DNA of 13,845 nucleotides, taken from assembly GCA_024403215.1 (NCBI GenBank), contig JAKSSJ010000027.1, positions 1 through 13,845 of the forward strand, written 5' to 3'. A model generated the notes under the pieces. It had not been told where the DNA came from. It did no database searches and was given only the letters and a program-made list of their open reading frames with translations. This document shows, one piece after another, positions 7,689 to 13,845 of the stretch. The DNA comes from Clostridia bacterium (GTDB taxonomy: Bacteria; Bacillota; Clostridia; Peptostreptococcales; Anaerovoracaceae). Within the stretch, counting starts at the first letter, position 1. Every line of letters begins with the position of its first letter. Made by a program: the position numbers and the translations under genes.

Positions 7689-8807
7689 ATGAAGAAAAAA
7701 TTTGTGAGCAAATTTCATGAGGGCGATTTTGGAATGATAATTACTACTATCATTCTATCTTTGTTTGGCCTAATCATGGTTTTCTCTGCAAGTTATTATA
7801 CTGGACTAAGTAAGTATGGAGACCCAGTGTATTTTCTTAAGGATGATTTGAAATGGATGATACTCGGGTGGATTGCATTTTTGGTTTGCTCTTTTATTGA
7901 TTATCATTTTTTGAAATGGCTTGCCATTCCTGCAATTTTTATTGGTTTTGTACTTCTTGGCCTTATTTGGACACCTCTTGGAATTACTATAAACAATGCA
8001 ACAAGATGGCTTGATTTTAAGCTATTTACAGTAATGCCTGGTGAGGTAATTAAAACTTGTATCATATTATTCTTTGCTTGGCTTTATTCAACCAAGATGG
8101 ATTTAAAGGATAAAAAATTTGTTAATGCGCTTCCTGGTCTTGGAATAACGGGCCTAGCTTTTATATTGGTATTTAAGCAACCAAATTTCTCAACAGCAGG
8201 AATAGTTGCATTAATTGGCATTGGAGTAATGTTTCTTGCTGGTCTTTCCATCTCTTGGATAGTATTTGGAGGAGCAGCAGCTGTAGCAGGTGTTGGCGCC
8301 TTAGTATTTATGAAAGGTGGCTACATGCTCGAAAGAATCACGGGTTTCTGGGATCCTTTTGCTGATTCTCTTGGAAAAGGCTATCAGGTTGCTCAGGGAC
8401 TTTTGGCATTTGGATCTGGTGGAGTAACTGGTCTTGGTCTTGGCAAAAGTGTTCAAAAGGCTTTATATCTTCCAGAACCTATGAACGATTTCATTCTCCC
8501 AATAATAGGAGAAGAGCTAGGTTTTATCGGAGTTACAGCTCTTATTGCAGTGTTTATAGTTCTTGTGTGGAGAATATTTACTGTCTCCATTCATGCTAAA
8601 GATAAATTTGGTATGCTACTTGCTGGCGGCGTTGCAATGCACCTTGCATTTCAAGTAATAATTAATATAGCAGTAGTTACTGCAAGCTTCCCACCAACTG
8701 GTGTGGTACTTCCTCTTATTAGTTTGGGAGGAACTGCAACCATACTTATGATGGCTGAGCTTGGAATAGCGTATAATGTCTCAAAACAAACGAGGGTAAC
8801 CTTATGA
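7689..8807 (+). CDS. ftsW: SEDS-family peptidoglycan glycosyltransferase FtsW
   Basis: FtsW polymerises lipid II into glycan strands at the septum, paired with the class B PBP encoded upstream. The 372-residue polytopic protein has about ten hydrophobic segments. It shows the SEDS features NNATRWL (102-108, with R106 and W107), PGE at 117-119, GYQVAQGLLAFGSGGVTGLGLG at about 231-252, and the loop PEPMNDFI (262-269). The Asp in that loop (D267) matches the essential SEDS aspartate. GEELGFIG (274-281) and LPLISLGGTA (341-350) complete the signature. The QPDxGTA motif reads QPNFSTA (164-170), with Asn in place of Asp; I believe this occurs in other Clostridia. FtsW rather than RodA is chosen from its place between murD and murG. 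It overlaps murG by 4 bp (ATGA). Confidence 0.95.
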   Translation: MKKKFVSKFHEGDFGMIITTIILSLFGLIMVFSASYYTGLSKYGDPVYFLKDDLKWMILGWIAFLVCSFIDYHFLKWLAIPAIFIGFVLLGLIWTPLGITINNATRWLDFKLFTVMPGEVIKTCIILFFAWLYSTKMDLKDKKFVNALPGLGITGLAFILVFKQPNFSTAGIVALIGIGVMFLAGLSISWIVFGGAAAVAGVGALVFMKGGYMLERITGFWDPFADSLGKGYQVAQGLLAFGSGGVTGLGLGKSVQKALYLPEPMNDFILPIIGEELGFIGVTALIAVFIVLVWRIFTVSIHAKDKFGMLLAGGVAMHLAFQVIINIAVVTASFPPTGVVLPLISLGGTATILMMAELGIAYNVSKQTRVTL

Positions 8808-9886
8808 GAGTACTATTAAGCTGTGGCGGCACGGGAGGACATATTTATCCTGCCATTGCTATTGCCGACAAAATTAAAGAAAAAGATCCAAGCTCTGAAA
8901 TTCTTTTCATAGGAACAAAGACTGGAATGGAAAATAAATTAGTTCCAGAGGCTGGTTATGAAATTAGAGGAGTAGATGCAAGTGGCTTTAAAAGAAAGCT
9001 GCTTATTAGAAATATTAAAACTCTTCACAATGCAATTGAGGGTGGCAAGGAAGTAGAAAAAATTCTAGCCGAGTTTAAACCTGATCTTGCAATTGGAACA
9101 GGTGCTTATGTAACTGGCATAGTGCTTCTTCATGCTCATAGAGCTGGAATTCCTTGCATGATACACGAGCAGAATGCTGTTCCTGGAATGACTAATAAAA
9201 TTCTAAGCAGCTTTGTTGATAGAGTGTTTATAAGCTTTAGAAATACCGAGAAGGCCTTTGCTCATCCTGATAGAGTAATGTTTTCCGGCAACCCTATTAG
9301 ATCTGATTTTGAAAAACTCGATGAAGCAAAGTGCAGAGAAGAACTTGGCTTTTCAAAGGACGATATAATTGTACTTGCAACGGGCGGAAGCCTTGGCGCA
9401 AATGTGCTCAATAGAGAAGTAATTGATTTTGCTAAAAAGGTAGATCAGTTTAATGTTAAGCTTATCTTTGTTACTGGCAAAAGATATTATGATGAAGTAA
9501 AGGAAAAGCTTAGCGCAAAGAATGTGATGCTAATTGACTATGCAAATAATATGCCAACTCTTATGAAGGCTGCTGATGTTGTTGTAAGTAGAGCTGGTGC
9601 TATTGCAGTGTCTGAGATTTTGGCAAGTGGTAAACCATCAATACTTGTGCCAAGTCCTAATGTTACAAACAATCATCAATATCATAATGCTAAAGCAATT
9701 GCTGATGAAGGTGCTGCTATTTTAGTTGAGGAAAGCTCTCTTGTAGAAGGAGAGGAAGTATTAGCATCTGAAATTCTTAGTTTAATATCAAGGCCAGAAG
9801 ATTTATCTGGCATGAAGGTAAGAGCAAAATCTCTTGCACATACTGATGCGGCTGATATAATATTTGATAATTTGATTATTAAATAA
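8804..9886 (+). CDS. murG: UDP-GlcNAc--lipid I N-acetylglucosaminyltransferase MurG
   Basis: MurG is a peripheral membrane GT-B glycosyltransferase that adds GlcNAc to lipid I, giving lipid II, the substrate of FtsW. Its 360 residues match the family. The first glycine loop GGTGGHIYPA is at 8-17, HEQNAVPGMTNK at 121-132, the second glycine loop TGGSLGAN at 193-200, and the UDP-GlcNAc-binding segment SRAGAIAVSEI at 262-272 (E271 contacts the sugar nucleotide in homologues). VPSPNVTNNHQ is at 282-292. The start overlaps the ftsW stop (ATGA) and has GAGGG (8792-8796) 7 nt upstream. ftsQ begins on the base after its stop. Arginine is almost always AGA (14 of 15 by my count). Confidence 0.98.
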   Translation: MRVLLSCGGTGGHIYPAIAIADKIKEKDPSSEILFIGTKTGMENKLVPEAGYEIRGVDASGFKRKLLIRNIKTLHNAIEGGKEVEKILAEFKPDLAIGTGAYVTGIVLLHAHRAGIPCMIHEQNAVPGMTNKILSSFVDRVFISFRNTEKAFAHPDRVMFSGNPIRSDFEKLDEAKCREELGFSKDDIIVLATGGSLGANVLNREVIDFAKKVDQFNVKLIFVTGKRYYDEVKEKLSAKNVMLIDYANNMPTLMKAADVVVSRAGAIAVSEILASGKPSILVPSPNVTNNHQYHNAKAIADEGAAILVEESSLVEGEEVLASEILSLISRPEDLSGMKVRAKSLAHTDAADIIFDNLIIK

Positions 9887-10758
9887 ATGGGTGAAGAAAG
9901 AATAAGCCCGGAGGAATATCTTCAAAGACTTCAGACAGAGATGTCTGCAAATAAGTCCAAAGAAGATGCCGAGGCCCAAGAGGCCCAGGAAGCTCCGCAG
10001 GCCGAAACAACTGAACAAAAGGAAGTAAAAAAGAAGAAAAAGAAGAAGAGAAAAAAGAAAAATTATCTTCTTCGTTTTGCTATATTTTAGTTTTAGGCGG
10101 AATAATCTACGCCCTGCAATCGCCTTTATTTTATGTAAACAATATTGAAGTTGTAGGGAATGAGTTCTATACTCCGGCTCAGGTAATCGAGCTTAGTGGT
10201 CTTACAACGGGTAAGAATTTGATCTTTGAGGTTAAGACAAAACCGGCAAGAGACAGGCTCCTTGAAACCCCTTACATTAGGCTCGCAAAAATTCAAAAGA
10301 TCCCTATGGGTACGCTTAGAATTAATTTGACGGAAAGAATTGAATATGCCTGCATTCCATTTGAAGAGGGCTATATTCTTATTGATAACGAGGGCATGGT
10401 TTTAAGCATTACAGATAAAAAACCAGAGCTTACCGTGCTCGACGGCATGATTATTAAAACTATGGAACCGGGGGTTCCTTTGGGCATAGAGCAGGCCTAC
10501 CTTCTGACGGACACTTTGGACCTATTAAAGGCTGTAGAAAACACTGATTTGTACTTCCAAAGAGTATATTTTTCTACCGTCCTTGTTAGGGCCTATATCA
10601 ACGAAAATTACTATTGCGAGGGTAGCCCGTCGGAGATTATGAACAACATAGACGGCATAAGAAGGCTCATGGAGGAGCAATATAGCCAGGGAATTAGCAA
10701 GGGAGTTATAAGGGTTGGAAGCGACGGTTATTTCTCATTTAGCCCGAAAATCGATTAA
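9887..10758 (+). CDS. ftsQ: cell division protein FtsQ/DivIB, split by a -1 frame change
   Basis: FtsQ/DivIB is a bitopic division protein that binds FtsL and DivIC/FtsB. The first frame (9887-10090) encodes a charged cytoplasmic tail, a Lys/Arg tract and the start of a membrane segment (NYLLRFAIF), then meets TAG. The -1 frame carries on with LVLGGIIYALQSPLFYV and the POTRA domain (VNNIEVVGNEFYTPAQVIELSG...), then the FtsQ domain to TAA at 10758. Joined, the parts give 290 residues, normal for the family. One extra T in the run 10085-10088 would restore a textbook anchor, so an assembly error or real mutation is likely; a programmed shift at the upstream A AAA AAG sites is the alternative. 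In the part from 10219, five of ten arginines are AGG, unlike murG. The position after murG supports the call. Whether a full protein is made is unknown. Confidence 0.85.
10027..10057 (+). other. in-frame A AAA AAG slippery heptamers in the ftsQ Lys tract
   Basis: Two A AAA AAG heptamers (10027-10033 and 10051-10057) lie in the zero frame of the first ftsQ segment, in the phase that lets both tRNAs slip -1. This is the heptamer used by dnaX for programmed -1 frameshifting. A slip at the second site enters exactly the frame that encodes the rest of FtsQ. GAAGAAGA (10042-10049) and TCTTCTTC (10066-10073) can pair as an 8-bp stem, but this encloses the heptamer rather than following it. No good Shine-Dalgarno stimulator is seen upstream. 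Poly-Lys tracts often form such heptamers by chance. Confidence 0.4.
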
Positions 10759-10779
10759 TTTAGGAAAATATGGAAAATT

Positions 10780-10816
10780 CGAGGCATAACAAAAAATGTT
10801 GTGCCTCGTTTTTTTT
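10780..10816 (+). terminator. strong intrinsic terminator after ftsQ
   Basis: A 12-bp stem pairs 10780-10791 (CGAGGCATAACA) with 10797-10808 (TGTTGTGCCTCG), including one G-U pair, around a loop of five A. It is followed by eight T (10809-10816). It lies 21 bp after the ftsQ stop and separates the ftsI-ftsQ block from ftsZ. Confidence 0.92.
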
Positions 10817-10840
10817 ATTTCTACTATATATTGTTTTTTA

Positions 10841-10869
10841 TTTACACAAAAGCCGCTTTGTGCTATCAT
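10841..10869 (+). promoter_or_regulatory. sigma-A type promoter of ftsZ
   Basis: TTTACA (10841-10846, 5 of 6) and TATCAT (10864-10869, 5 of 6) are separated by the ideal 17 bp. Transcription should start near 10876, leaving a leader of about 36 nt before the ATG at 10912. It follows directly after a strong terminator, so ftsZ has its own transcript. Confidence 0.8.
10845..10862. repeat. inverted repeat in the ftsZ promoter spacer (operator candidate)
   Basis: CACAAA (10845-10850) and TTTGTG (10857-10862) form a dyad with a 6-nt centre (AGCCGC), extendable to CACAAAaGC/GCTTTGTG with one bulged base. It starts inside the -35 hexamer and ends two bases before the -10. The position suits an operator for a dimeric regulator of ftsZ. 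No cognate regulator is visible in this window. Confidence 0.4.
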
Positions 10870-10898
10870 TAAGTGTACTATATTATATTTAGGTTATT

Positions 10899-10904
10899 AG
10901 GAGG
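10899..10904 (+). promoter_or_regulatory. ribosome binding site of ftsZ
   Basis: A perfect AGGAGG with a 7-nt spacer to the ATG at 10912. It fixes this start over an in-frame GTG at 10873, which would fall upstream of the predicted transcription start and add 13 residues not typical of FtsZ. Confidence 0.9.
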
Positions 10905-10911
10905 CCAAAAT

Positions 10912-12090
10912 ATGTCCCCAATGTTACAATTTGAAACACCAGAAGATGCTGCTGCTAATATCAAGGTTGTTGGTATTGGAGGAGCAGGATGCAATGCTGT
11001 AAATCGCATGATAGATGCAAATCTTCAGGGCATTAATTTTATTGCTGTTAATACAGATAAACAGGCATTAAAAAATTCAAAAGCTGAAACAAAAATTCAG
11101 ATTGGTGAAAAGCTTACAAGAGGACTTGGTGCAGGTGGAAATCCAGAAGTAGGACAAAAGTCTGCAGAGGAAAGTCTTGAGAATATAGAAAAATACCTTG
11201 AAGGTTCTGATATGGTATTTATCACCGCAGGTATGGGTGGCGGAACAGGAACAGGAGCAGCTCCAATTGTTGCAAAGGCAGCAAAGCTTTCTGGAGCTTT
11301 AACTGTTGGTGTTGTTACAAAGCCATTCACATTTGAAGGTAAAAAGAGAAGAGAACACGCAGAGCTTGGAATTAAGTTCTTAAAGAACTATGTAGATTCC
11401 CTCGTTGTTGTTCCTAATGATAGACTTCTTTCAATTTCTGAAAAGAACACAAGCATCATAGAGGCATTTACTATGGCTGACGAAGTTCTTAAAGAAGGTG
11501 TAGAAGGTATCTCTGGTCTTATTTCTGATGCAGGACTTATCAACCTTGACTTTGCCGATGTTAAGACAGTAATGACAGATAAGGGCATTGCTCATATGGG
11601 CGTTGGTAAGGCAAGCGGAGAGAACAGAGTTGAAAAGGCTATTCAAAACGCAATCGAAAGCCCACTTCTTGAAACAAATATTAAGGGAGCAAAGGCAGTT
11701 CTTCTCAACATCATGGGTGGCTACGACCTTGGTATGCTCGAGGTTAATGCAGCAGCAGACGTTGTTGCAAAAGAAGCTGATGAAGATGCAATCATCATCT
11801 TTGGTACATCAATCAAAGAAGAAATGCATGATGAAATTAAAGTTACAGTAATTGCAACAGGATTTGAAGGAGATCTTGGCAGATCTGCAGCACTTGATGC
11901 TTCAGCATCTGATTTTAATGAAGCAAAGAAAGAAGAACCTGTAGATCCTGAAATTGAAGAAAGAAAAGCTGCAGACGAAGAAAAGATTGAAGAGGCCTTT
12001 AATACTTTAACTTCTGGTTCTAGTTATAACCCAGATACAGATTTTCCAATCCCAGAATTTTTAAAGAATACTCCAGATCTTAAGCTGTAG
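10912..12090 (+). CDS. ftsZ: cell division GTPase FtsZ
   Basis: FtsZ is a tubulin-like GTPase that polymerises into the Z-ring at midcell. From the ATG at 10912 the protein has 392 residues. Seen in order: VVGIGGAGCNAVNRM (19-33), VNTDKQAL (46-53), the tubulin signature GGGTGTGAAP (109-118), the NDR motif (169-171), and the T7 synergy loop NLDFADV (211-217), which supplies the catalytic aspartates. An acidic Glu-rich linker spans about 335-365. The conserved C-terminal peptide is FPIPEFLKN (378-386), which docks membrane tethers such as FtsA or SepF. Neither tether gene is in the window. ftsZ is isolated by terminators on both sides and has its own promoter and strong ribosome binding site, as expected for a highly expressed protein. 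Confidence 0.98.
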   Translation: MSPMLQFETPEDAAANIKVVGIGGAGCNAVNRMIDANLQGINFIAVNTDKQALKNSKAETKIQIGEKLTRGLGAGGNPEVGQKSAEESLENIEKYLEGSDMVFITAGMGGGTGTGAAPIVAKAAKLSGALTVGVVTKPFTFEGKKRREHAELGIKFLKNYVDSLVVVPNDRLLSISEKNTSIIEAFTMADEVLKEGVEGISGLISDAGLINLDFADVKTVMTDKGIAHMGVGKASGENRVEKAIQNAIESPLLETNIKGAKAVLLNIMGGYDLGMLEVNAAADVVAKEADEDAIIIFGTSIKEEMHDEIKVTVIATGFEGDLGRSAALDASASDFNEAKKEEPVDPEIEERKAADEEKIEEAFNTLTSGSSYNPDTDFPIPEFLKNTPDLKL

Positions 12091-12105
12091 CCATAAGGCA
12101 AATTT

Positions 12106-12132
12106 GAAGCCGGCTTTAAGCCGGCTTCTTTT
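12106..12132 (+). terminator. intrinsic terminator after ftsZ
   Basis: A perfect 9-bp GC-rich stem pairs GAAGCCGGC (12106-12114) with GCCGGCTTC (12120-12128) around a TTTAA loop. It is followed by only four T (12129-12132), so some readthrough into the methyltransferase gene is plausible. It lies 15 bp after the ftsZ stop. Confidence 0.85.
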
Positions 12133-12157
12133 GATAATATGCAAAGAAAGTATTTTA

Positions 12158-12949
12158 ATGCAAACAATTAGTTCTAAGGAAAATAGAATAATTAAAGAGG
12201 CGGCATCGCTATTTGAAAAGAAATATCGTGACGAGCTCGGATTGTTTTTGCTAGAGGGCCCAAACATTGTTAAGGAAGCAATGGAAGAGGGTGGAAGAGT
12301 GAGATTCATCTTTACCCTGGCTGGGTCTAGCTCAGAAGAGGTGCAAGAGATTGCAGCTTTAGCTGAAGAAAAGAACCTGGCCGTTTACGAACTATCTAGT
12401 GAAGCATTTGCAAAGGTGACTCAAACAAACAGTCCTCAAGATATTGTGGCTGTTATGGAAAAGAGGCAAATGACTGAGGATGAGTTCTTTAAACTAGTGC
12501 AAAATGGTAATGTTGTTGTGCTCGATAGACTTCAAGATCCAGGCAATGTTGGAACTATTATTAGAACAGCAGAGGCTTTGGGCTTTAAGGGCCTTGCAGT
12601 AATAAAAGGTACTGCAGACGTATATCAACCAAAGGTTGTAAGAGCTGCAGCAGGAAGCATGCTTAGATTTCCTATCATCTTCTTTGAAGATGAGGACACG
12701 CTTACAACTGTATTTAAAAACCATGGTAAGAAGCTATATACAACAGCCATGCAGGCAAAAAGCGTATATGATGCAGACATAAAAGAAAATTCCTGCATTG
12801 TAATCGGTAATGAAGGTAATGGTGTTTCTAAAAAGCTTTTAGAAAATTCTGAAACTCTTTCTATTCCTATGGAAGGAAAAACAGAAAGTCTAAACGCTGC
12901 AATATCTGCAAGCATTATTATGTATGAATCACTTCGTCAAAGGAGATAA
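12158..12949 (+). CDS. SpoU/TrmH-family RNA 2'-O-ribose methyltransferase (YsgA-like)
   Basis: This is a SPOUT-class, SAM-dependent methyltransferase that modifies ribose in rRNA or tRNA; the target cannot be told from the sequence. The 263-residue protein has an N-terminal substrate-binding domain (about 1-105, with FLLEGPNIVKEA at 30-41). The trefoil-knot catalytic domain follows with its three motifs: DPGNVGTIIRTAEA (127-140), IGNEGNGV (216-223), and IPMEGKTESLNAAISASI (236-253). I chose the ATG at 12158. An upstream in-frame TTG at 12104 lies at the ftsZ terminator stem and would add 18 residues of no family character. The ribosome binding site is weak (AAAGAAAG, 8 nt upstream) and no convincing promoter is seen. 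Location just before pheS matches Bacillus ysgA. Related names such as RlmB are possible. Confidence 0.9.
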   Translation: MQTISSKENRIIKEAASLFEKKYRDELGLFLLEGPNIVKEAMEEGGRVRFIFTLAGSSSEEVQEIAALAEEKNLAVYELSSEAFAKVTQTNSPQDIVAVMEKRQMTEDEFFKLVQNGNVVVLDRLQDPGNVGTIIRTAEALGFKGLAVIKGTADVYQPKVVRAAAGSMLRFPIIFFEDEDTLTTVFKNHGKKLYTTAMQAKSVYDADIKENSCIVIGNEGNGVSKKLLENSETLSIPMEGKTESLNAAISASIIMYESLRQRR

Positions 12950-12951
12950 AA

Positions 12952-13845
12952 ATGACAGAACGTCTTAAAGACATATTAGCGCAGGCTAAGGAAAAACTTG
13001 AAAAAGCTGAAAGCGTTCAAGATGCCGAAGCGCTGCGTATTGAATTTTTAGGTAAGAAGGGACAGCTTACTGAAATTTTAAAGTCCATGAAAGACCTTGC
13101 TCCAGAAGAAAGAAAAACTATGGGACAGGTTGCAAACCAAACTAAGGCTCAGATAGAAGAGCTTTTGTCAAATGCTATGACGCAGCTAAAAGCAAAAGAG
13201 CAGGAAGCTGAGTTTAAGCGTCAGGCAGTAGATGTTACAGAGCCAGGTATTATTAAACCAGTTGGCACAAAGCATCTAATCACTCAGACAATAGAAGAGA
13301 TTACAAAGATCTTTGGATCTATGGGCTTTTCTGTTTCTGAAGGACCAGAAGTAGAAACTGTTTATAATAACTTTGATGCTCTTAATGCAGGACCAAATCA
13401 TCCAGCAAGAGATATCACAGATACTTTCTATATCACAGATGATGTTCTTTTAAGAACTCAGACATCTTGCGTACAGGTTAGAACATTGAAAAGTCAGAAG
13501 CCTCCAATTAGAGTAATCGCTCCAGGAAGATGCTTTAGATGTGATACTCCAGATGCAACTCATTCACCAATGTTCCATCAGGTTGAAGGACTTGTTGTTG
13601 ATGAGGGCATTACAATGGCAGATCTTAAGGGAGTTTTAGATTCATTTGCAAAGCAAATGTTTGGATCTTCTATTAAGACCAACTTTAGACCTCACCACTT
13701 CCCATTCACTGAGCCAAGTGCAGAAATGGATGTAAGCTGCTTTAAGTGCGGAGGACGTGGTTGCAGCGTTTGCAAAGGATCTGGATGGATTGAAATCCTT
13801 GGCTGCGGTATGGTTCATCCAAATGTACTTAAGGTTGGAGGAATT
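12952..13845 (+). CDS. pheS: phenylalanine--tRNA ligase alpha subunit PheS, 3' end cut by the window
   Basis: PheS is the catalytic alpha subunit of the alpha2-beta2 phenylalanyl-tRNA synthetase, a class II enzyme charging tRNA-Phe. 298 codons are open to the window edge; the family is about 340 residues, so roughly 40 are missing, including the region with class II motif 3. The N-terminal tRNA-binding coiled coil is at about 1-90. The catalytic core starts near 105 (HLITQTIEEI). GPEVETVYNNFDALN (131-145), HPARDITDTFYI (150-161), motif 2 around GRCFRCDTPDATHSPMFHQ (192-210) and FTEPSAEMDV (252-261) follow. Cysteines C263, C266, C271 and C274 and GWIEILGCGMVHPNVL are typical of Firmicutes PheS. 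AGGAG (12941-12945), overlapping the end of the methyltransferase gene, is 6 nt from the ATG. pheT is expected next, outside the window. Confidence 0.97.
   Translation, partial: MTERLKDILAQAKEKLEKAESVQDAEALRIEFLGKKGQLTEILKSMKDLAPEERKTMGQVANQTKAQIEELLSNAMTQLKAKEQEAEFKRQAVDVTEPGIIKPVGTKHLITQTIEEITKIFGSMGFSVSEGPEVETVYNNFDALNAGPNHPARDITDTFYITDDVLLRTQTSCVQVRTLKSQKPPIRVIAPGRCFRCDTPDATHSPMFHQVEGLVVDEGITMADLKGVLDSFAKQMFGSSIKTNFRPHHFPFTEPSAEMDVSCFKCGGRGCSVCKGSGWIEILGCGMVHPNVLKVGGI

Noticed and set aside
10873..10911. Upstream GTG start extending FtsZ by 13 residues
   Set aside because: The GTG would lie upstream of the predicted transcription start, and AGGAGG at 10899-10904 clearly serves the ATG at 10912.
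11588..11851. 87-codon + strand frame inside ftsZ
   Set aside because: Out-of-frame reading of the conserved FtsZ core, with no ribosome binding site or domain.
12104..12157. Upstream TTG start for the RNA methyltransferase
   Set aside because: It lies at the ftsZ terminator stem and adds residues without family similarity; the ATG at 12158 gives the usual N-terminus.
12091..12157. T-box leader controlling the pheS region
   Set aside because: Only 67 bp separate ftsZ and the methyltransferase gene, mostly filled by the ftsZ terminator, and only 2 bp separate the methyltransferase gene from pheS; no room for a T-box.
12625..12915. 96-codon open frame on the - strand inside the methyltransferase gene
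   Set aside because: Antisense to the catalytic SPOUT domain and lacking a plausible leader or homology.
1..13845. Search for mobile elements, CRISPR arrays, tRNA or rRNA genes and defence systems
   Set aside because: Nearly all sequence is accounted for by housekeeping genes and short control regions; no such element was recognised by eye.

Overview
The window is a division and cell wall (dcw) gene cluster from a low-GC, Gram-positive-type anaerobe, most likely class Clostridia (Bacillota). The signs are AT-rich coding with a strong preference for AGA arginine codons, a class B penicillin-binding protein with a C-terminal PASTA domain, Lys-rich FtsQ/DivIB, and an RNA methyltransferase gene directly before pheS, as next to Bacillus pheS. 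I cannot name the genus. All genes are on the + strand.

Layout: 1-176 is a control region with a sigma-A type promoter and three copies of a MraZ-box-like nonamer. The first transcription block is mraZ, rsmH and ftsL (177-1876), and it ends in a good intrinsic terminator at 1877-1908. The second block (1949-10758) is a PASTA-bearing ftsI/spoVD, murF, mraY, murD, ftsW, murG and ftsQ, packed with 0-6 bp gaps or 4-11 bp overlaps. It ends in a very strong terminator at 10780-10816. ftsZ (10912-12090) then has its own near-consensus promoter, a strong ribosome binding site and its own terminator. The last block is a SpoU/TrmH-family RNA 2'-O-methyltransferase (12158-12949) followed by pheS, which runs off the right edge.

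The genes cover consecutive steps of septal wall synthesis. MurD and MurF add D-Glu and D-Ala-D-Ala to the UDP-MurNAc peptide, MraY makes lipid I, and MurG makes lipid II. FtsW polymerises glycan, the PBP cross-links it, FtsL and FtsQ scaffold the synthase, and FtsZ places the ring. MraZ and RsmH are the usual leading genes. murE, murC, murB, ddl and ftsA, common members of such clusters, are absent and must lie elsewhere or be replaced.

This is mostly an ordinary housekeeping region, and I see no mobile element, CRISPR array, phage gene or unknown multi-gene system. The points worth checking are: (1) ftsQ is split by a -1 frame change just after a Lys tract that holds two in-frame A AAA AAG slippery heptamers; (2) the mraZ promoter is overlaid by MraZ-box-like repeats; (3) a terminator sits inside the dcw cluster between ftsL and the PBP gene; (4) the ftsZ promoter carries an inverted repeat between its -35 and -10 elements.
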